DNA of 37,303 nt from Gammaproteobacteria bacterium (GTDB lineage Bacteria; Pseudomonadota; Gammaproteobacteria; HK1). Below, one piece after another: positions 32,858 to 37,303 of this stretch. A program made the translations under genes and the position numbers. The stretch spans positions 1 to 37,303 of the forward strand of contig JAJDXW010000290.1 in the NCBI GenBank assembly GCA_022823045.1. The letters run 5' to 3'. The first letter of the stretch is position 1, and each line of letters starts with the position of its first letter. The notes beneath the pieces were generated by a model, which did no database searches, was not told where the DNA came from, and saw nothing but the letters and a program-made list of their open reading frames with translations.

Positions 32858-35800
32858 TCAGGCGCGTGCGCGGGCGTTCTCGGGGTCGAAGAAGTGCGGG
32901 CTGCACACCTCGACCGGAACGTTCTCCCCGGTCACCGGCGATGCCGCGACCAGGCGCTCGCCGATGCGCGCACGGCCGTCCCGGAGGAGCGCGAGCGCGA
33001 TCTCGGCATTGAGGTTCGGGCTGTGGACGGCGGAGGTCACGTGCCCGAGGGAAGTCAGCGCCGTCGTCTGGCGGCCGAGCTTCGCGGCCCGCTCCCCGTC
33101 GAGGAGCTGCCCCCCGGGCGGGATCGACGCCTCGCCCCGGAGGCCGACGAACTGCTTGCGCCCCTCGGCGTGGAACACCGGCCGGGAGAGCCCCCAACGT
33201 CCGACGTAGAGGCCGTCCGGACGCAGCATGCGCTCGAACCCGAGGTCGATGGGGGTGGTCCGTCCATCGATCTCCGGCCCCGCCACGTGTCCCTTCTCGA
33301 TCCGGAGGATCCCCATCGCCTCGGTTCCGTACGGTGCGATCCGGTGCGGGGCGCCCCGCTCCAGGAGGCGCTCCCAGACCAGGGTTCCCCAGTCGGCGGG
33401 AGCGTGGATCTCGTAGCCGAGCTCCCCCGAGAAGGTGATGCGGAAGACGCGGACCGGGGCGCCCGCGATGGTGGTCTCGAGGGCGCCCATGAAGGGCATC
33501 TCGCGCACCTGGTCTCGGCCGCCCTCGTCCACCGCCGCGACGAGCGCGTCGCGGCTCCGCGGCCCCGCGAGCGCCATCCCCGCCCACTGGTCGGTCACGT
33601 CGACGATGTTGACGTCGAGATCCGGCCACACCGTCTGGGCGTGGAACTCCATGTGCCGGAGGACCTCGCGGTGCTCGCCGGTGGTGGTCGTCATGTAGTA
33701 GCGGCGCTCGTCGAGCCGGGTCGTCGTGCCGTCGTCGAGGACGTGCCCGTCTTCGCGGAGCATGAGGCCGTAGCGGCTCCGCCCGGGCCGGAGCGACTGC
33801 CACCGGTTGACGTACATCCGCTCCAGGAACTCGGCGACGTCGTCCCCCACGAGCTCGATCTTGCCGAGGGTGGAGACGTCCACGAGCCCCACCGCCTCGC
33901 GGACGTGGACCGCCTCGCGCCACGACGCCTCGAGGGGGGTCTCCCGGTCGCGGGGGTAGGAGTGGGGACGGAGCCACAGTCCCACCGGACGCATGCCGCG
34001 CTCCACGCCCCGAAGCGCCGCGACGTGCCAGTCGTGCATCGGGGTCTCGCGGACCGGGGAGAGGTGCGGCCCGGTCTCCTCGCCGGCGATGAGCCCGAGG
34101 GTGACCGGGGTGTACGGGGGGCGATAAGTGGTGTGACCTACCTCCGGAATCGGCGCACCGCGCGCGCGCGCGAGGAGGGCGAGGCCGTTGACGTTGCTCG
34201 TCCGCCCCTGGTCGGTGCCCATGCCGAGGGTGGTGTAGCGCTTGAGGTGCTCGACGGAGGCGTAGCTCTCGCGGACCGCGAGCTCGACGTCGGCCGCGGT
34301 CACGTCATTCTGGTGATCGACGAACGCCTTGCCCTTCTCCGATCCCGGCACCGCCCAGAGCGGCTCCCAGGGGGCGACCGGCAGCGCGGCCGACGTGCCC
34401 GACCCGTCCGGTGGGCCGGCCGCGCCGTCATCGTCGAGGGGAGGAAGATCGACGCGCGAGCCGCGCCGCCGCCGAAGGCCGAGGTCGGACGCCGCCGCCC
34501 TTCCCTCCCGGGTTCCCGCCTCCCAGGCCGCGGCAAGCGACGCCTCTCCGGTGAGGGCTCCCGCCCAGCGCTGGCGCTGCCCCGCCTCGCCGGGAACGAA
34601 GGCTCCGAGGTCGTCGCGCCAGGCGAGCCGGCCCTGCGACTGCGCGACGAGGTGAACGGCCGGCGTCCATCCGCCGGAGACGAGGATCGAGTCGCAGGCG
34701 ATGTGGCGCGGACCGCCGAAGAGCCGGTCGCCGTCGCGGTTGCGGACCACCGCGGCCCGCACCGTCCCCGAACCGCGCACCCCGGCCACCACCACCCCCG
34801 CCTGGCCCTCGATGCCGAGCTCCTCGATGGCCGCCCGCGCCGCCGGACCCGGGCCGCCGGAGCGGGCGTCGAGCACCGCCGCCACCTCCACCCCCGCGCG
34901 CGCCACGTCCGCCGCCGCCGCGTACGCGGCGTCATTGTTCGTGAACACCACCGCGCGGGTCGCGACCCGCACGGCGTAGCGGTTGGCGAAGGCCTGCGCG
35001 GCCGAGGCGAGCATCACCCCCGGCCGGTCGTTGTCGGGAAAGACGATAGGGCGTTCGTGGGCGCCGGTCGCGAGCACGACCTCGCGGGCCCGCACCATCC
35101 GCAGGCGCTGACCGGGATCTCCGGGGAGCCGTTCCGCGACCGTGACGAGGTTCTGGTCGTAGTAGCCGAACGCGGTCGCCCGGGTGAGGACCGTCGCCCG
35201 GGAGTCCTCCCGGAGCCGGGCCTCCATCTCGCCCAGCCACTCGACGAGGGGCCGTCCTTCGGCGAAGACACGCTCCCCGAGGGGGGTGCCGCCGATCCGG
35301 GGGCCGTCCTCGACGAGCATGGTGCGCGCGCCGGCCCGGGAGGCGGCGAGGGCGGCGGCGAGGCCGGCCGGGCCGCCCCCCACCACCAGCACGTCGCAGA
35401 AGTCGTGGGTCTTGTCGTAGCGTTCCGGGTCCGGGACCACCGGACCGCGCCCGAGCCCCGCTGCCCGTCGGATGAACCGCTCGTAGAAGAGCCAGCCCCC
35501 GGGGGCGGACGGCCACATGAACGTCTTGTAGTAGAAGCCGGAGGGGAAGAGGGGGGAGGCGAGCCCCGCCGCCGCCCCGAGGTCGAAGGCGAGGGAGGGC
35601 CAGCGATTCTGGCTCCGCGCCGCCATGCCCGGCTCGATCTCGACCTGGGTGGCCCGGAGGTTCGGCTCCGCGCGGGCGCCCTCCCCCACGGTGACGAGCG
35701 CGTTCGGCTCCTCCGCCCCCGCCGCCATCACCCCGCGGGGCCGGTGGTACTTGAAGCTGCGGCCAAAGAGGCGCACCCCGTGCGCGAGGAGGGCCGAGGC

Positions 35801-35911
35801 GAGGGTATCGCCCCGGTAGCCGAAGTAGTGACGGCCGTCGAAGGTGAACTCGATGAGCTCGTCGCGGTCGATGAGCCCGCCCGCGAGATTTCGGAAGCGC
35901 TGGAGCTTCAC
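32858..35911 (-). CDS. soxA: sarcosine oxidase alpha subunit
   Basis: A 1017-residue alpha subunit of heterotetrameric sarcosine oxidase, which demethylates sarcosine to glycine and passes the one-carbon unit to tetrahydrofolate. An N-terminal ferredoxin-like domain (FRNLAGGLIDRDELIEFTFDG) is followed by a FAD/NAD(P)-type domain with LVVGGGPAGLAAALAASRAG (about 175-194). A C-terminal aminomethyltransferase (GCV_T) domain follows (about 620-1010; RSRYGLMLREDG, FSGELGYEIHAPAD, GTEAMGILRIEKGH). The start is a GTG at 35911, overlapping the soxD stop (GTGA), and it gives the normal N-terminus. Length is typical (about 965-1020). Confidence 0.96.
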   Translation of the reverse strand: MKLQRFRNLAGGLIDRDELIEFTFDGRHYFGYRGDTLASALLAHGVRLFGRSFKYHRPRGVMAAGAEEPNALVTVGEGARAEPNLRATQVEIEPGMAARSQNRWPSLAFDLGAAAGLASPLFPSGFYYKTFMWPSAPGGWLFYERFIRRAAGLGRGPVVPDPERYDKTHDFCDVLVVGGGPAGLAAALAASRAGARTMLVEDGPRIGGTPLGERVFAEGRPLVEWLGEMEARLREDSRATVLTRATAFGYYDQNLVTVAERLPGDPGQRLRMVRAREVVLATGAHERPIVFPDNDRPGVMLASAAQAFANRYAVRVATRAVVFTNNDAAYAAAADVARAGVEVAAVLDARSGGPGPAARAAIEELGIEGQAGVVVAGVRGSGTVRAAVVRNRDGDRLFGGPRHIACDSILVSGGWTPAVHLVAQSQGRLAWRDDLGAFVPGEAGQRQRWAGALTGEASLAAAWEAGTREGRAAASDLGLRRRRGSRVDLPPLDDDGAAGPPDGSGTSAALPVAPWEPLWAVPGSEKGKAFVDHQNDVTAADVELAVRESYASVEHLKRYTTLGMGTDQGRTSNVNGLALLARARGAPIPEVGHTTYRPPYTPVTLGLIAGEETGPHLSPVRETPMHDWHVAALRGVERGMRPVGLWLRPHSYPRDRETPLEASWREAVHVREAVGLVDVSTLGKIELVGDDVAEFLERMYVNRWQSLRPGRSRYGLMLREDGHVLDDGTTTRLDERRYYMTTTTGEHREVLRHMEFHAQTVWPDLDVNIVDVTDQWAGMALAGPRSRDALVAAVDEGGRDQVREMPFMGALETTIAGAPVRVFRITFSGELGYEIHAPADWGTLVWERLLERGAPHRIAPYGTEAMGILRIEKGHVAGPEIDGRTTPIDLGFERMLRPDGLYVGRWGLSRPVFHAEGRKQFVGLRGEASIPPGGQLLDGERAAKLGRQTTALTSLGHVTSAVHSPNLNAEIALALLRDGRARIGERLVAASPVTGENVPVEVCSPHFFDPENARARA

Positions 35912-36231
35912 GCTCCGTCCTCCCGGGAGCCGGCCTCTGATTCCGCCCCCGCTCCGGTCTCGGCACCCACCTCCGGCGGCACGACGGCCGGCACCGCCCC
36001 GAGCACCTCGTGGGTCGCGGTGTCCCGGGTCACCCGGATCCACCGTCCGCACCCGCCATGGTGGAACCACCACTCCCGGTGCGGCCCGCGGGGGTTGTCG
36101 CGGAGGAACACGTACTCGTACCACACCTCGTCGGGCGCCCCGTCCGGCGGGCGCTGCCGGGTCGCGTCGCCCCGGTAGGCGAACTCGACCTGGGCCCGTT
36201 CCCCGCAGTGCGGACAAGGGATCAGCAACAT
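35908..36231 (-). CDS. soxD: sarcosine oxidase delta subunit
   Basis: A 107-residue zinc-binding delta subunit. Ligands Cys6 and Cys9 (CPHCGER) and His57/Cys61 (EWWFHHGGC) match the known C-x2-C...H-x3-C site. WYEYVFLRDNPRGPHREWW is the family core. The Ala/Glu-rich tail is longer than usual. It lies 24 bases after soxB and overlaps soxA by four bases. Confidence 0.96.
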   Translation of the reverse strand: MLLIPCPHCGERAQVEFAYRGDATRQRPPDGAPDEVWYEYVFLRDNPRGPHREWWFHHGGCGRWIRVTRDTATHEVLGAVPAVVPPEVGAETGAGAESEAGSREDGA

Positions 36232-36255
36232 CTCGCCGCCTCCGCCGATCGCTTG

Positions 36256-37303
36256 CTAGTGGGCATTCGGGGTCGGCCCGTGTCCATGCTCGTCGAGGGT
36301 CCGGCCGGTCGCGAAGCGGTCCAGGCTGAACCCCGCGTTCAAATCGTGCGGCTCGCCGTGGGCGATGGTGTGGGCGAAGACCCACCCCGAGCCCGGGGTC
36401 GCCTTGAACCCCCCGTAGCACCAGCCGCCGTCGATGAAGAGGTTCTCGACCGGGGTCTTCCCGATGATCGGACTCCCGTCCATGGTCATGTCCATCACCC
36501 CGCCCCAGGACCGCATGACGCGAAGTCGGCTGAGCGCGGGGTACATCGCGACCGCACCCTGCGACACGTGCTCGATGACCGGCAGGTTCCCGCGCTGGGC
36601 GTAGGAGTTGTAGCCGTCGAGGTCGCCGCCGAGGAGGACCTCGCCCTTGTCGGTCTGGCTGATGTAGCAGTGGATGGCGCCGCTCGTCACCACGTGGTGG
36701 AGGAGCGGCTTCACCGGCTCGGTCACGAACGCCTGGAGGACGTGCGACTCGATGGGGAGAGTGAGCCCCGCGAGCCCCGCGACCCGGCCCGAGTTGCCGG
36801 CGACCGCGAGCCCCACCCGCTCGACCTCGATCGCCCCCCGGGTGGTCTCCACCCCGGTGACGCAGCCCCCGTCGATGCGGAAGCCGACGACCTCGCAGTC
36901 CTGCACGATGTCGACCCCGAGGGCGTCCGCCGCGCGCGCGTAGCCCCACGCCACCGCGTCGTGGCGCGCGACCCCGCCCCGCCCCTGGAGCAGGCCCCCG
37001 AGCACCGGGAACCGAGCGTTGTCCGAGGTGTCGAGGAGCGGCACGTACTTCGCGACCGCCCGCCGGTCGAGGAGCTCCGCGTCGATCCCGTTGAGCCGCA
37101 TCCGATTGCCGCGCCGGGCGAAGGCGTCCATCTGGCTGTCGGCGTGGGCGAGGTTGAGCACCCCGCGCTGCGAGAACATCACGTTGTAGTTGAGGTCGCG
37201 GCTCAGTCCCTCCCAGAGGCGAAGGGAGTGCTCGTAGAAGCGCGCGTTGTCGTCGAGCTGGTAGTTCGAGCGCACGATGGTGGTATTGCGCCCGGTGTTT
37301 CCG
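36256..37303 (-). CDS. soxB: sarcosine oxidase beta subunit (5' end outside the window)
   Basis: The C-terminal 348 codons of the beta subunit; the reading frame is open to the window edge, where it reads GNTGRNTTIVRSNY, a conserved SoxB block. The ARHDAVAWGYARAAD motif contains the histidine (codon at 36961-36963) to which FMN is covalently bound in characterised heterotetrameric enzymes. SWGGVMDMTMDGSPIIG and GGWCYGGFKATPGSG are further family blocks. About 60 N-terminal residues, including the FAD Rossmann motif, should lie beyond 37303. First gene of the visible sox operon. Confidence 0.95.
   Translation of the reverse strand, partial: GNTGRNTTIVRSNYQLDDNARFYEHSLRLWEGLSRDLNYNVMFSQRGVLNLAHADSQMDAFARRGNRMRLNGIDAELLDRRAVAKYVPLLDTSDNARFPVLGGLLQGRGGVARHDAVAWGYARAADALGVDIVQDCEVVGFRIDGGCVTGVETTRGAIEVERVGLAVAGNSGRVAGLAGLTLPIESHVLQAFVTEPVKPLLHHVVTSGAIHCYISQTDKGEVLLGGDLDGYNSYAQRGNLPVIEHVSQGAVAMYPALSRLRVMRSWGGVMDMTMDGSPIIGKTPVENLFIDGGWCYGGFKATPGSGWVFAHTIAHGEPHDLNAGFSLDRFATGRTLDEHGHGPTPNAH

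Noticed and set aside
32858-36949. Apparent 1363-codon frame extending soxA upstream through soxD and soxB
   Set aside because: SoxA homology starts at the GTG at 35911. The extension is a shifted reading of soxD and soxB.
1-37303. Search for CRISPR arrays, insertion sequences, prophage genes, rRNA and tRNA genes
   Set aside because: No regularly spaced repeats, transposase motifs, phage proteins or RNA gene signatures were seen.

Overview
The window is a GC-rich bacterial chromosome segment, roughly 70% G+C by eye, densely coding, with many 1-4 base stop/start overlaps. Its housekeeping neighbourhoods point to a proteobacterium, most likely a high-GC gammaproteobacterium. They are orn divergent from rsgA, nnr-tsaE-amiC as one operon, yhdP-mnmA overlapping, and dnaX-ybaB-recR. 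The lineage is inferred from gene content and order only; no rRNA gene is present.

Region 1 (61-11651) is a catabolic island. On the minus strand lie a bicupin and a VOC-fold protein. Divergent from them is a plus-strand run: HSL-type esterase, 2-oxoglutarate/Fe(II) oxygenase, tandem hot-dog thioesterase-like protein, metallo-beta-lactamase-fold hydrolase and hydantoin/Asp-Glu racemase. Convergent with that run is a minus-strand set of acyl-CoA dehydrogenase, D-hydantoinase/dihydropyrimidinase and N-carbamoyl-D-amino acid hydrolase. An acyl-CoA synthetase diverges from the dehydrogenase. Racemase, hydantoinase and carbamoylase together make a complete 5-substituted hydantoin to D-amino acid route. 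The other genes suggest a larger substrate that also carries an acyl or aromatic part. I do not recognise this combination as a described pathway.

Region 2 (11687-26371) is mostly envelope and core functions: an S66 LD-carboxypeptidase behind an MlaC/Ttg2D-family periplasmic protein, a MATE exporter, the AsmA-like giant YhdP overlapping mnmA, the operon nnr-tsaE-amiC, orn, rsgA, recR and ybaB. The gap upstream of amiC is a short, strikingly AT-rich stretch with a perfect TATAAT.

Region 3 (26383-37303, all minus strand, read right to left) is a heterotetrameric sarcosine oxidase locus, soxB (cut by the window edge)-soxD-soxA. It is interrupted by an ATP-dependent hydantoinase pair hyuA-hyuB before soxG. 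SoxG then overlaps the dnaX start, and ybaB and recR follow. HyuAB acting on N-methylhydantoin would give N-carbamoylsarcosine. After an amidase step not visible here, that would give sarcosine for the oxidase, so the arrangement suggests a creatinine/N-methylhydantoin to glycine module. A 3' scrap of a short-chain dehydrogenase lies in the soxA-hyuA gap and may mark the rearrangement that brought hyuAB in. The window thus carries two mechanistically different hydantoin-opening systems about 20 kb apart.
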